Shown here piece after piece: positions 1-12,429 of a stretch of 64,000 bases of DNA (the stretch's first letter is position 1; each line of letters opens with the position of its first letter). The DNA is from Hyposmocoma kahamanoa (lineage: Eukaryota > Arthropoda > Insecta > Lepidoptera > Cosmopterigidae). The notes below the pieces were generated by a model, which was not told where the DNA came from, ran no database searches, and saw only the letters and a list, made by a program, of their open reading frames with translations. The DNA lies in assembly GCF_003589595.1 (NCBI RefSeq), contig NW_020654051.1:9384930-9448929 (forward strand), given 5' to 3'. The position numbers and the translations under genes are program-made.

Positions 1-2270
1 TCTCGTTATTTGTAATGTACGCCTACGAGGCCCTATCCTTAATATTATTATTTCGTTAATATAGATCTATAGGTAGAAAAAGTGTCACTGACTTGGTAAC
101 GATATTTTTGACATCTGTCAATGACTACTTGAAGGCGGTCATCACTCGAGGCTCTATGACTTAGACTATGGAAACTCTTAGAGCATGGAAACCAAAGGAC
201 ATTTTTTTTCCATGCTCAATAAATCAAAATCACTGATAATTAATTCTATACCAGTGCATAAATACAAAACAGTTTACACTATTTGGAAACTTTTAAAAAT
301 TTCTTTCCAATATCAATTTTGAGATAAGAAATGCGTAGGGATCTCCAGATTTATACCATGATGATGTACATAATACAGTCGTCAAAGAGAAGTACATCAA
401 ATGTCAAAACAATTATTTTTCCGAGTATTTTATTGAATTATTCTCGTGTATTTTAATAAAATGGACAAAAATATTGACAGTGAGAACAATTAAGTATTAA
501 TAAAAATTCGTCGCTGCAGCATTACTTGATGTGGCATTAGAAAAAGCGAAAATCGACCGATTGTAACATTGTACAGGCAGGTGTTAGTTTTCTGTCAAAA
601 AATTACACAAAAGCTCAAATATCTCATGTAATTAGAAGGATTTTTTTATGAGTGTTCGATCTTTGTATTAATAATTATAACAAACTAGTGGAGTAATTTC
701 ACAAAAAATAATTGAATTCAATTCAATAAAAATTTAAAGTAATTAGACATATTTAAGTAGTTTATTCATAAATCTTGCCAAATTCTGCTTTAGTTTCTTC
801 AGATTGCCTATTTGTTTCTATATTTTGATGATTGTTGTTAACGATTATTTTGAAATAGTGTTGTTCTTGAAAGCGAACATATTATCGATATTCTGTTATT
901 AGAATAATTCACTACGAGGTTTTTATTATTTATTATTATTGTGTTTACTATTTCAAGTATACCTACAAATCAAAAAAGGAAAAACAATGGTTGGAAATCA
1001 TAGGAGCGCCGAATATAAATATTGAATCAAAGATCATCTTCATTTATTCGCTTCATTTTGAAGTTTGAAGAGTCAAATTTTAACATAACTTTGAATGTAA
1101 GTAGATTACATGACAATTACATCATTAGGTCTATTGGTAAATAATTTTATATTTAATTTAGATTATTTATATATTAGAGATTGTCAGTTTAGAAAGCGTT
1201 TATTTGGTTTCTGATCAGTAAGTCATATTAAAAAGTTAGCGATTATTTAAAGTACAAAAACAAGACATTGAGATTTAAAATTGAAATTTCACATTTTGTA
1301 ATTATTAAAACTTAGTGTATTATTGTTAAATCTATGTAATTGAGTAATCATGCCACAAAATTGGCATTTTCAGGGGAGCATTTTGTGGATTTTTCCAACT
1401 GTTTTAAAATATTTGCGTCCTGTTTTAAACACGATTTCAAAACTTTAACTTAATTAAAACCAAAATTGAGTTTTAAAAAGGACGCAATGCTCCCTTGAGG
1501 ATTTTTTCGAAATGACACTTACGCCCTTTCTCCAATACACCGACGATATATCTACGTCTAGTATTTACAATATCTACTAATATTAATTATATTCTTCGAA
1601 GCCAAATTTAAACTTGCGTTGAAAATAGTAATTCTAAAAACCCGATCCCACATCATTAAGGCACGTGAAAGTGAAGCGATTTTTAAAACGCAACCCCGAC
1701 TGTATTGAGGCGCTTTTGGGTCGAATATTCAATTGAATAAATTCAATTTCATCATGTTAGACGAAATAAAGGTCATTGAATTTGTTTATTGGCTGTTGTC
1801 AATTAGATAAGTATTACGAATCCATTACTAATTGTCAATATGATGCAGGCCTCTCGTTAATACGTCGAATTAATTTAGTTGTTTATTTTATAACAAAAAT
1901 ATCAAACATGAACATTTAAATTACAATGCTAGACCAATAACAGAAATACCCCAGTAGTACACAATAACTGATAGAGTTCCGACGTCGAGTTACGAAAAAT
2001 AGCAAGTAAGGCCGACCAAACTGGACGACCGCGGTGCGGACGGCGGTTCTGTAAAACGTCAGCGACCAGCGCCTAGTTTGCGACGGTAAAGTGAAGTAAA
2101 GAGAAAGTAAGCGCAATGTCGATACTGTGACGTGGTCTTTTTATAGAATCTAATTATTTTATTCAGTATGAGTTTTATAGGAAAAAAAAGACGTGAGCCT
2201 GTACTACAAACAAAAAAAACAAAAAGGCGAGTTTCACCGAAATATCGAAGACCTGAGACAAAATCCGGAT
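1..2270. other. Gene-free AT-rich stretch
   Basis: No exon or long open frame is recognisable. Around 640-720 there is a fragment resembling the 3' part of SINE family C (compare 21,440-21,560 reversed and 40,850-40,925). Around 1,340-1,510 a loose inverted similarity pairs a 'gggagcattttg' segment with a 'gcaatgctccc' segment, possibly an old MITE. The rest shows nothing I can name. Confidence 0.5.
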
Positions 2271-2273
2271 AAG

Positions 2274-2543
2274 TTTTTTTTTACAATACCAAGTGACGAA
2301 ACGAACAAGTGGGGCACGCAGTGGAAAGCGCCATGCCTGTCCATAACAGTTGCAAGACCGCTCAAAGCTTTTAATCGCAAAGATCTAATGGGCACTGCAA
2401 TTCCCCTCGTCACCTTGCGACATAAGTTGACAAATGCCATGTGCCTGTAATTTCACCAGCACCCTTACCCTTTATAACAGAAATAGTCAGGGGGCAGTTG
2501 TTCACTAGGCGAACACTTTCACAAGAAGCTCTACTGCTACTAA
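2274..2543 (+). repeat. Dispersed repeat family D, copy 1
   Basis: A ~270-bp repeat that recurs through the window. Its 5' side carries the motif aagtgacgaaacgaacaagt; the middle carries 'cataacagttgcaagaccgctcaaagc' type sequence and 'aagttgacaa'; the 3' side carries 'gcagttgttcactaggcgaac...tctactgctact'. Open frames inside it recur because the repeat recurs and do not look like genes. A short reversed piece of the same 5' motif lies at about 2,625-2,665. Confidence 0.75.
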
Positions 2544-2774
2544 AAATAGAATATAAATTTCATGGTAGTAAAAACACCATGATATTCAATAAAATGAAAT
2601 ATTGTCATTAATAATATTAACAGGCGCACGACTAGATCGTCCCGTCACTTGAAATTATAAAAAAAACTAGGAAATTTAGCACTGCACTGTTAAGGGTGGG
2701 TATACACATTTTTGTTTTTATTTTCTGTTACTTTTACGTGCATTACTCAAACACGTTGGAAAATTACATACTCA

Positions 2775-2960
2775 AAAAAAATCCTTCGATCCGGCCGGAT
2801 TCGAACCGTGCGAACATCTTCTAGCATACCGTGACAGACGCAATACCAACTAAGCCACGGAACGAACCAGCGGACCTCACGAATTTTTCCATGTACTTGT
2901 TGTCGTGTCTTCGTATTTGGTTTTTCAACGATTTTTTAGTGAATGAGTACCTAACAAAAA
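2775..2960 (-). repeat. tRNA-derived SINE family C, copy 1
   Basis: Read on the minus strand, the segment contains a tRNA-like region ending in a B-box-like 'ggttcgaatccggccgg', followed by a tail that reads toward 2,770. The same arrangement is seen at 21,490-21,740 (minus) and 40,690-40,925 (plus). It lacks the fold of a functional tRNA and is longer than one, so I call a SINE. Confidence 0.6.
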
Positions 2961-4140
2961 CATATATTTTAATTTCGCTACGTAACTGCATATTTTACAT
3001 GTGACCGTTCAACGGTTTACATAAATGTCAGATTCTGACGCACTGTTAAATTCGGAATCTTCAATTAAACTTTATACAGAATGTCTAGTCAGAGAAGTTG
3101 CTAAACTTTACGAACACTTTGTAAAGTCCCAAGCCCGCATCCCAAGCATAGCCATTTGTATTTGGCATGTAAAGTATTAGATTTCTAAATTGCATTACAC
3201 TTTGTAGTTAAATTATAAAATTAACTTTATAATACTTACGATAAGAACAAGGGTAGGATAAATATATATTTAGAGGTAAGTTTAGTGGTAACCTGGGCAG
3301 GTTTGCTACAGGGTCCCGATTGTATCCTAAATTTAGCAAATCTTTGTAATTCTTAACATTAGTCTGTAAATTTTTGTTATTTTACTACCAAATATAGATG
3401 AATGTTCCAAATAAAATATTTTTTTAAAGTTGATATTATATAGCCCGAACTTTGTATATTTCACACATCTCGCGATCATAAACTCCAATATCCGCTACAA
3501 AGTCATACTTAATTATAACTTTATATTAAATTTCGACATTTCAATATATAGACATGTTCAGATATGAAACGAAAGTAATGTTAAATGGAAATGAACATTG
3601 CGAATATTTTCTTTCTCTATATCTTCTAGTATCGGCAGAGTAAACTTCATAAGTCAAGAACAAACATCATTCATTTAAATCGACGGACTAAAGCACGTAA
3701 GGACTATTTTCCACCAAGCATCTAGTTTTTAGCCACTGCATGTGCGACTGGAAACATACATTTTGGACATATACATACTTTTTTGTGAAGAAAGACTGTA
3801 TATTCTTTGTAGTGCAATCTCACAAAAATTTTATTCGTTCTACAATGAGTTACAGTAAAGCGACAAGAAATTTAACAATAAATTCCTTTTATGAATTATT
3901 ATCAGAGCTGAAGCTAATAACGGGTACTACGCCTTATATCTGCTGAAGAAAGAGGATACTGGTCACATAAAGTATAATCTGGTTATTAAAGGTAAGTTCA
4001 ATCAAACACAAGGCTAGTTGGATATACATGCAGATGTTAAGTCCAATGAACTTATTATTAGGATACATGCTTCGTCAACCCTAATTCTTCTGCTGACTAC
4101 ACTCTTTTGGAACTGTTCAGTTAAGTATTAACTCTGTATA
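2961..4140. other. Gene-free stretch
   Basis: No exon, RNA gene or recognisable transposon was found here. Short open frames (for example near 3,740-3,946) have no recognisable domain and the base composition is as AT-rich as the surroundings. Confidence 0.5.
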
Positions 4141-4144
4141 AGTA

Positions 4145-4375
4145 TTTTTAACCGAATTCAAAAACTGTTTTTTTTTATGTATGTTACTCAATAACTCCGG
4201 CTCATCAAAATTTGTAACCGATTTTGATGATTCTTTTTTTAATGGAAGAGGGTACCTCAGATGTGGTCCCAGTTAAATTTGAAGAAAGTATTCCACCTCT
4301 AAGGGTGGCAAACTAGGGGATGAATGACTTTTCAAGTCGGTTTTTTTAGTACTCTGTATTAAGATTATTTGATAG
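4145..4375 (+). repeat. Dispersed repeat family E, copy 1
   Basis: Begins with 'aaccgaattcaaaaactg...' and contains the family signatures 'atgtatgttactcaataactccg', 'gatgattctttttttaatggaag' and 'tccacctctaagggtgg', ending near 'caagtcggttttttta'. The related stretches at 9.8, 18.65 and 36.6 kb show the same order of blocks. No coding capacity is seen. Confidence 0.65.
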
Positions 4376-4465
4376 TTAATCAATATCATTCTGAACTGTT
4401 ACTTTGCCGTTTGTCAATAAAGTTAATTTTTAATACTTCTCGCCGTTTCTGTTACTTATCTTTTA

Positions 4466-4742
4466 GTAGCAGTTGAGCTCCTTGTGAAAGAATACGTCCA
4501 GAAAGGTACTGCCACTTTACCAATTTCTGCCTGCCAAGCGGTAATGTCAGCATTATTGCTTCAAAACTGAAGGCTAAGGGTGCTGGTAAAATTACAGGCA
4601 TATGGGACTTTCGACTTACGTCTCTTGGTAACGGGCGCAGTGGCAGTGCCCCTCAGATCTTTGCCATTTAATGCTCTGATTGACATCGCAACTGTCATGG
4701 ACAGACGTGTCGTTTTACCATCAGGAGCACGACTTAAAAAAA
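4466..4742 (-). repeat. Dispersed repeat family D, copy 2 (reversed)
   Basis: Reverse-complement copy of the family seen at 2.3, 7.1, 7.6, 21.1, 22.0 and 24.5 kb. It runs from the 'agttgagctccttgtgaaag' end at 4,466 to the 'gacgtgtcgttttaccatcaggagcacgac' end near 4,738. The open frames on both strands are products of the repeat. Confidence 0.75.
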
Positions 4743-4997
4743 ATAAAAATAAAAAAGTCGTGTAAACAGTCGCCACAACTTTTGAGTCGCGGCCGCATCA
4801 ATTGGCGTTGATTACCTATATGACTTATTTAAATACCCCGCGCAGCCTGCGACTAGCCGCTTACTGGAAAGTTTGTCTAAGTCAAATTCGTTCCTAGATA
4901 CCTATTATATCTTCATATAAGATAAAAAATCATGTTAAAAAGTCAATATGAGAATATTTATGATGCTTCTTTGTTATCCGCTGAACAACGGATTGTT

Positions 4998-5686
4998 ATT
5001 TGTAATCAGGGATCGGAATAGGTAGAGTTTTTTTACCTAAACTTCGAGTAGTATAGACAGAAAATGGAGACTGCCTTACGACAATATTTTTTAGGTCCTG
5101 GACCTGTTCGGGATTCGGGAAATCACTTAAGTACATTAAAACTTGCCGTACTTAATTGGGGGACAGACACTATATTTATCTTAACTCTGCTACACAGTGG
5201 GTCGGAACAGCGATATTGCGAACATTGGATTTTTTTCACGATACCTCTCTAAAAAAATGCCAATCATAGATCTTATTATATACACTTATATACACATTTT
5301 GCCATAAATGTAATAGTTTAGTAGGAAAAAATAAAATGTGTATTTTTTTGTATGGGACCTTTAGTGCCCCATCGTTACAAAGTCTTAGTCGATCCAGTCT
5401 TGGAATCAGTACAGACGTATTGTTAGACCTATCTTCTGTAGATTTGCATACTAAACGCGCGCCCAAACCTGCCTATTCACTACTTATACGTATCAGAAAA
5501 TATGCAACATGAGTAACGTCCCCAATTACGTCAATTTTTAATGTTCTTAAGTGAGTTCCCAAATCCCGAAAAGGTCCAGGACCTAAAAAATATTGTCGTA
5601 AGGCAGTTTCGATTTTCTGTCTATGTTCGTCGAAGTTTAGGTAAAAAAAATCTACCTATTCCGATCCCTGTTTATAATACAAATAT
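4998..5686. mobile_element. Foldback element with ~165-bp inverted arms
   Basis: The left arm (about 4,998-5,162) and right arm (about 5,519-5,686) are imperfect reverse complements. For example 'gacctgttcgggattcgggaa' in the left arm pairs with 'ttcccaaatcccgaaaaggtc' in the right, and the outer 'cagggatcggaataggtaga' pairs with 'tctacctattccgatccctg'. About 355 bp of non-coding sequence separates them. No transposase is present, so this is a non-autonomous foldback element or a large MITE. Target duplications were not identified. Confidence 0.75.
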
Positions 5687-5689
5687 AAG

Positions 5690-7120
5690 ATGTACTTAGA
5701 AATACCCAGATCAAAGCCGTACCGAGCGTATATAAAAAAGTTATTGGTAGGAATTACCTACAGACAGCATGAAAATGTCAAGGTCGTTACAAATAGAGGT
5801 GCGTATAGTCAGTCACTTCTGTGTGTGTAATCTATTATATTTAGAACTAAATAAGAACATTAAATGGTGGACATACAATTTTGTATTTCATAGTACTGAC
5901 GTAGAGGACAGAGCTATGCTGCCTAGCGGATGGCATGGATGGGATGAATGACTAAAACGTGAATATGTAACGAAATCATTTCTGAGATATTATAAAAAAT
6001 CCATAACCCAGTTTTGGAATATTGAAATTGTTTAATGATATTTCAGTTAAGCACCATCAAGGTAAGTTTCGACATATCGGACACGTTAACTGCTTTTAAA
6101 ATAAAGAATTTTGAGCTCTATCTTATGCCATTTAAGACGGATTTTCGCGGATATTTGACCACTTATCACTTAGCCGCTCTTTAGTTAGTAGATGGCAGTA
6201 TGCATATATGCACTTTATGAATACGCCACGAGAATGAGGACCGCAGTAAGCGCAGTGGGCGCACAGAGCACATTGAGCGGTTGTTGAATCGTCTACCTGA
6301 TTGGCAGCCTGCACCACTCGTCATTAGCACTATACAGTAATCATGCGAGTCTTTTGTTTGAACTTTACAGAAAATACAGGTGTATATATGTATTATTACC
6401 GTAAAGGGAACCATTTTCTTTGACAATTCAATTTGTTCGTTTATTGGCAGAACATTTTACGCTGACGTAACAATAGCGCGAAAAATTGTATATTTGTAAT
6501 TCTAAATACAAAAGTAAATAGTAAGTAATAGTTACCTACATATGTCAGAAGTATCCTTCGAAGAAAAAAATACTAAAAATGGGAATTCTTCAGTTCTGTT
6601 GCAATAATAATTTATTAGCCATATTTCGTACGGATATGGAGACAAAGGGAAATATAGAGGCTAAACTTTTGACGGATGTCTGGCTCAAACTTGGCAGCGA
6701 AACTTTACTTGTTGGAGTTTGCAAATAATGTACTGAAATACACGAGCGCGTGTTTTGCAAATAGCTTTGTCCTTACTGCTAACGCCGCTGTCGTGGAGGT
6801 ATATACAGGTGACCCCAAAAAGACCTATACATTTTTAAGGAGTGTTACATATCAACGACCTTGGTGGCCCAGCAATTTGCGATGTAGGCACTATAATGGG
6901 GAGATCACAGGTTCGATTCCTGTAGGACGTATTCGCGAAATTAATTATTCTGAATTGGATCAAGTCCGGATATTCTGGACAACTACTCTAGTACCCATAG
7001 CCGAGAATTCCCTAGTTATATGTCAGGTAATGGGTATGACCATGTGGTACGCTAATACTATTATTATCTTTATTATTATTATTATCAATAGTAGTATGGT
7101 CTGTAGTGGAACAGCTATCC
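5690..7120. other. Gene-free stretch with ATT microsatellite
   Basis: No host exon recognised. A 168-codon open frame at 6,676-7,182 has no domain I recognise and runs into repeat family D, so it is probably chance. A short (att)n tract lies at about 7,055-7,090. The segment around 6,865-6,930 has a tRNA-like feel ('ggttcgattcctgtagga') and may be a decayed SINE head. Confidence 0.45.
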
Positions 7121-7129
7121 GCAGTCGCC

Positions 7130-7446
7130 TGGTAATTTTTTTTATAATATCAAGTGACGAGACGAACAAGTGGTGCGCCTGATGGTAAGATACACGCCTA
7201 CACATAACATTTACGGTGCCACTCAGAGCTTAAAGTTCAGAGCTTAAATCGCAAAGAGCTAAGAGGCACTGCCACTGCTTCCGGCACCCTGAGATATAAG
7301 TTGACAAGTCCCATGTGCCTATAATTTTACTAGTACCCTTACCTTTCAAAACGGGAACACAGTTATGCTGATATTACTGCTTGGTGGCAGAAATAGGTAA
7401 GGTGGCAGTACTTCCCTTGACGAACTCTTTCACAAGGAGCTCTATT
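7130..7446 (+). repeat. Dispersed repeat family D, copy 3
   Basis: A near full-length copy beginning with 'tttttataatatcaagtgacg' and ending with 'cgaactctttcacaaggagc'. It contains a small internal duplication of the 'agagcttaaa' block around 7,225-7,250. Confidence 0.75.
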
Positions 7447-7643
7447 GTTTCTAAAAGATTTTATTTATTTAAGTAATTAACGATCATTGATTTTGTTGTA
7501 GATCTTTTGTTCATAATTTAAGTAGTCATGTTCTGACCAATGTCAGACAGAGAACGCAACCGGCGACTGCAAAGGCTTCGTCCTTTTCATCAACCTCATT
7601 AGAAATAGAACTCATTCCAACTCATAGTTTATAATTCGCTTGG

Positions 7644-7980
7644 CGGTAAGCAACACACCTGTTGATAATATTTACGGTGCCACTAAGACCTCAAAATCAA
7701 AGATCTGAGGAGCACCGCACCCGTCTCCCTGAGACATTCTTTGACAAGTCCCATGTCCCCGTAATTTCACCAACACCCGTATCCTTCAAACTCGGAACGC
7801 AGTATTACTGCTTGGCGGCAGAAATAGCTATGGACGCCTGTCCATAGCAGTTGCAGTGCCACTCAGAGATTTAAATCGCAAAGATTTGAGTGGCACTGCC
7901 ACTGCGCCCGTCACCCTGAGACATAAGTTGACAAGTCCCATGTGCCTGTAATTTCACCAGCACCCTTACGATAGGTTACT
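7644..7980 (+). repeat. Dispersed repeat family D, two overlapping partial copies
   Basis: Two partial family D units in the same direction, about 7,644-7,830 and 7,825-7,975. Each has the 'gtgccact...gcaaagat(c)tgag' core and the 'gacaagtcccatgt' block. The arrangement suggests insertion of one copy into another or a local duplication. Confidence 0.65.
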
Positions 7981-8307
7981 GATTAGTTTCTCAACACACA
8001 TCAAAGGAGCCAAGTAGGCAAATACACAAGTAAACCGTCCACAGTATAATCATATTCATTATTTTAACTCCTTATTTGGCTCTTTGTGTAGACGGTTATA
8101 TTTGCCAGGGTTTGCATGTCTGTCTTTACGTCCAATTACATCAAACACCGAATCGCGAATACGAGTAGAAATGTGAAGAACTGCCAATTGATAATGTAGC
8201 CTAAAACATACTTGCCTAGAAAGCACCTAATCACTCAAGATATTGAACTTCGATAATCCTTCGTCACCAGTATGAATTTAGTACTACTGTGTTTTTTGTG
8301 TGTTGAC

Positions 8308-8513
8308 TGCCTCTGTGGCCGAATGGTTACCATGCTGGACTACCACGCAGAGGTCCCAGGTTCGGTTCCCGGGCCGGGAGAACCATTAGTATAGCCTACA
8401 TTTATTTCTCTAGTGAGTTTGTGTGTAATTTGTGGTTGTCTATGTATGTGTCCATGACACCCGCGACACAGGGTTTCCCTAGTACGAAGCTATGTCAAGT
8501 GTATGCGTTATTA
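8308..8513 (+). repeat. tRNA-derived SINE family A, copy 1
   Basis: The head resembles a tRNA with a pol III A-box-like 'tggccgaatgg' and B-box-like 'ggttcggttcc'. It is followed by a body ending in 'gcgacacagggtttccctag...gtatgcgttatt'. Copies at 9.15, 16.14 and 40.19 kb share the whole ~205-bp order, which shows a SINE and not a functional tRNA gene. Confidence 0.85.
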
Positions 8514-9153
8514 GTGTGTTAGTGTGTGTGCTTTGAAATTAAACACACATAAAGCTTGGAATTGAACATGGATTAACATTGCAAGTAAAAGAAAGACGGG
8601 GAAATAACATATACTTACTCAAATCCATCTTTATCATCATTAAATTCACGTTACTTTATAATTTGGGAAAATGCTTCATAACTTTTGCCTAGATCTGTCA
8701 ATGTCACGTACTCAAGCTTCAATCGTCATACTCTCACTTTGCCAACCGAGAATATTACATAACATGAGCTTTGCAAAAATTTGACGATATCACTCCTTGA
8801 GGAATACACCTTTTTAACATGAATTGACTTAATAAATGTCGAGAATAGTTTTAAGTATAGGTACGTACCTATATTACTAATTGCTATTTTCACTCAATGC
8901 ACTTGTTCTTTGACTAATTCACGACGTAGCATATAATACAAGCATTGTAGCAACTTGTTTGCCGTGTAGCAAATGCTACGCTAGTGCTACGTTAACGCTA
9001 CGAACATACATCAGTCACTTGGCACAGAGATTGACTAACTTGTTTAGCGCAAGTTTACATGTGCTCATAGAACTTAAAGTCGAATACAGAGGTAAACTAT
9101 GCATTTTACATAGAGTGTAATATATGTAATATAAAGACGATTTATATAGGTAA

Positions 9154-9545
9154 CAGCCTCCGTGGCCGAACGGTTACCATGCTGGCCTGCCAGTTACAGT
9201 TTCCGAATTTGATTCTCGGGCCCAGGCAAATACAATAATACAATATGCTTTATTTCTCTCAATAAGGTATAGTTACAGTATATGAATACATTAAAGACAC
9301 AATTATTAATTACTAAAAATAAAAATAACAAATGCCTTAGTGAGAGCTGGAATCTGTACTAGGTTGGAACCCTGTGTTACAGATCTCTTAGTGTAACAGA
9401 AAACGTGACATAAACTTAATATAAGAATACAAAATAGTAAATTGTGGTTGTCTATGTGTGTGTCCTTGCATTCGCGACACAGAGTTTCTCTAGTGTGGGG
9501 CAATGAGTGTTTGCGTTTTATTATTGCGACATTTATCTTATTTGT
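9154..9545 (+). repeat. tRNA-derived SINE family A, copy 2, interrupted
   Basis: The tRNA-like head starts at about 9,154 ('cctccgtggccgaacggttaccatg') and the SINE body resumes at about 9,433 ('aaattgtggttgtctatgtg'). Relative to the other copies, roughly 170 bp of unrelated AT-rich sequence (about 9,262-9,432) has been inserted. The inserted piece has no recognisable termini. Confidence 0.7.
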
Positions 9546-9569
9546 ACTTTTCTTATTGCGGCATTTATC

Positions 9570-9725
9570 TCGACCTCCGCGGCTCAACGGTTTGCACTAT
9601 GGGCATTGGATCATGAGGTTCTGCTTTCGAGTCCTGGTGTGACCATTTTGACCATTTTGAGACATAAAGTTTGCTAAATTGGTTCTGATCTGGGTGTTGT
9701 AGGTAGTGTTAGTGAATTCCGTTAC
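9570..9725 (+). repeat. Another tRNA-headed SINE-like sequence
   Basis: The segment 'cgacctccgcggctcaacggtttgcac' looks like a tRNA-like head with an A-box-like 'gcggctcaacgg' and a B-box-like 'ctttcgagtcctgg', followed by an AT-rich body containing 'tctgatctgggtgttgtaggt'. Only one copy is seen here, so the family assignment is an inference from structure. Confidence 0.5.
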
Positions 9726-9804
9726 TCTGGTATATATGGTATGGTAGAGGGAATTCTTGGTTTAAAACAAGGTAATTTGTGAGGTTGTCTAGCACATTCT
9801 TTAT

Positions 9805-10050
9805 TAACCGACTTGAAAAAAGGATGAAGTTCTCAATTCAACTGTTTTTTTTTTGCATGCATGTTACACGATTAGTCTGACATTTGAGAGCCAATTTTGA
9901 TGATTACTTTTTGTTGGAAATACGGTACCTTCGTTTGGTCCCATTTAAATTTGAAAAAAATATTCCTCTTGCAATGGCAGCAAATTAGGGAATGAATCCG
10001 GTTTCGCGTATTTTCTAAATAGATGTAATTCCAATAAAAAAGCCGACTAG
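9805..10050 (+). repeat. Dispersed repeat family E, copy 2
   Basis: Begins 'aaccgacttgaaaaaaggatg' near 9,808 and contains 'tttgatgattactttttgttgg', 'aaatttgaaaaaaatattcctc' and 'aatgaatccggtttcgc'. The same block order is present at 4.15, 18.65 and 36.6 kb. Confidence 0.65.
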
Positions 10051-10594
10051 CAAAGTTTAAAAAAAATTTAAATAAATTGAAGGGGCTAAAATGAGGGAAC
10101 ATGGTATTAGGAATAAACTTACGAGCAATTTCTTGAGATCTTGATCTACATTTACCCAACAAAAGCAAATCGAAATACTTGAGATCAAGTCAAATACCCT
10201 AACTAATTCATAATTTTTATCGAAAGTAAAACTTCATATTTCGAATTTAAGATCACCTTTACCATAACACCTTGAGTACCTACTTGAAATAAGCCAGTGA
10301 CAATCGAGGGGTCGAACTCTGTTAGAACGATAACGCAAGATTACGGCTCATGCTACGTGGGTCTCATTACAGACCGGCAAAGTAAAAATGAAATATTTTA
10401 ATGTCTTAAGACCATTTCAGACGAACGCTTTTATCGCCGCGTTTCACACTGCTCATAAGAAATGTACACACTAGCCCAACTCAGTATTAACATGTGAAAA
10501 CCCTTTAAAAAAATCACAAAGCTTATTTATCAATCAGGCGTTATATTCGTGTAATGAATTTTGACGAATTGAATTCTTATAGAGTATTTTACGT

Positions 10595-10990
10595 TTAACC
10601 GACTTTCAAAAAAGGTGCAGGTTATACGTTCAGCTGTATGTATGTGTGTTTTACGTATGTTGTCCGATTTCTCCGTCAATTACGGACCGATTTTGAAAAT
10701 TATGTTTTTAGTCTGAATGGGTATGCTCTTGAGATAGTCCCTTTATCACCAAGATAAAATCTGTTGAGGGAATTCCCTGGAAATCTAGCGAAAACCTCAA
10801 ATTATGTATGGTGTGTTCATCGATTTCTCCAACAATTGCTGACCGATTTTGAAAGTTCTTTTTTGTTTCAAAGGATGCACTGTTGAGGTACTCTCATTGT
10901 CACCAAGATAGAATCTGATGAGGAGATTCCACACATATTAAGGGAAATCTTCAAATTTTATAGGCATGTACAGTGTGTTTGTTGATCAAA
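10595..10990 (+). repeat. Family E-related repeat, two tandem units
   Basis: After 'aaccgactttcaaaaaaggt' near 10,598 there are two diverged tandem units of about 170 bp. Each contains 'cgatttctcc..caatt.c.gaccgattttgaaa' and 'tcaccaagataaaatctg'. They start near 10,660 and 10,825. No coding potential is visible. Confidence 0.6.
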
Positions 10991-12010
10991 AGTTCTCAAA
11001 TAGGCGTGGAAGTTTTCATATTTCCTATTCTCGTAATTATATAACGGGACGAGGAGACCCCGCACTTGATGTCGGCACTGAAATCACAAATTAGAAAACT
11101 GAAACAGTACAACGGCAACAACTGACATGTGTGTACGTCTCTGTGTATTCCAAAAATATTCTGTATTTATTGTAATAAAGATAATATCTCTAACTATGGG
11201 GGACCGTTTCCATTCGGTGGTGTAGGAAAAACAGCAAAACATCTAATTACAAAATAAACGGAATCACATTTCATCGGTAATTAAATATTTGTTTTTTTTT
11301 TCAATTTTGTCCATTATAGCAAAGCTCAAGTTAAACTAGTCGATTTGAAGTGAAACAATTGGCGACACTCGTCAATTGTTTCGAATTCGGGCTGGCTAAT
11401 CGGAACGCAGTTGTCACCGTAATGATTTGGCAGAATAGTTTTCAAACAAATTAAATGACATTTCGTCTTTATTTCTAGTTATATACTGGACGCGTGAACG
11501 ATACATATAATGTCCTAGTCAACATTGTATTACGACTATCAATTACCAACTCTACTATACGCATTTAGTAATGTTGCAAAGTTTACTTAGTCATTGTTAC
11601 GACGATTTTAATGAACCATCAAGTTGGAACACTGAAAAGATATTTCATGATTGCTATAGTGCTACTACTGTATTACAATATGATGACTTCATAGTGACGT
11701 CATTATACGCTTTATACGAATGGATTGGATGAGTGGAGTCAACGTCTGCGTCAAAAGCTATAGGTATGGCAAACGTTATTTGATTAAATATCAGTGAAAT
11801 AGACTTGTGTTTTCGGTCAACAACCATAAACGTAAGTAGTAGAAACTGATATGAGATTTCTTCAGGCTATCAATAAATTTTAAAAGGTTTCCACACCTAA
11901 GTCGTGTGTCCTCTTTTCTTCTTCTAGACAAAGAGAAAGAACCTGTACGTAATTTGCAATCAACAGCACTTTAAGCATTTGTCTTACAAATTGGCGCCAA
12001 AACATAACAG
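10991..12010. other. Gene-free stretch
   Basis: No exon or recognisable mobile element. Short open frames only; composition like the rest of the first 40 kb. Confidence 0.5.
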
Positions 12011-12014
12011 GTTT

Positions 12015-12416
12015 GCCAAGATGCTAACAGGTGACTCGGAATTAGTGGAGGCAAAGCTGCAGAGCCTTGAACGCCGCCTGCTCATTGATATTTTACAGGC
12101 TATATCACGGAGAGTACGCGATAGAATTACAGGATTTAATTCCGCCTTCCCTTTTCCACCACCGGGGGACTAGACGTAGGATTGGGTTTCATCCCTATAT
12201 TGTGGATATTCCAAAGATTCTCACGAAGCGTTACTCTTCCACATTTATATGGCGAACGGCTAGTGGAATTCCCTGCCTGCATACTTGTTCCCTGGTTATA
12301 ACTTGTACCTTTCAAAGCCAGAGTGAATAGGCATTACTTAGATGTGCTCCATCGTCAACATCATCGTCACTTTCCATCAAATGAGATGGAGGTCAAATGC
12401 GCACTTACATTTTTAT
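12015..12416 (+). pseudogene. LINE reverse transcriptase C-terminal remnant (Jockey-like)
   Basis: Across shifting frames the plus strand encodes the tail typical of insect Jockey-like LINE proteins: a 'QSLE.RR' segment, 'YHGEYAIELQDLIPP', 'FHHRGTRRRIGFHP', 'VDIPKI.TKRYSSTFIWRTA' and, as DNA, the 'tcatcgtcactttccatcaaatgag' end. This is the region after the reverse transcriptase core. A second, more readable copy lies at 38,448-38,841. Frameshifts and the loss of the rest of the protein show a dead fragment. The clade assignment comes from general resemblance only. Confidence 0.7.
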
Positions 12417-12429
12417 AAAAAAAAGAACC

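Noticed and set aside
6676..7182. 168-codon plus-strand open frame as a gene
   Set aside because: No recognisable domain; it crosses a microsatellite and ends inside repeat family D.
8308..8385. tRNA gene with A and B boxes
   Set aside because: The same head plus a ~130-bp body recurs four times in both orientations, and the cloverleaf is imperfect; it is a SINE head.
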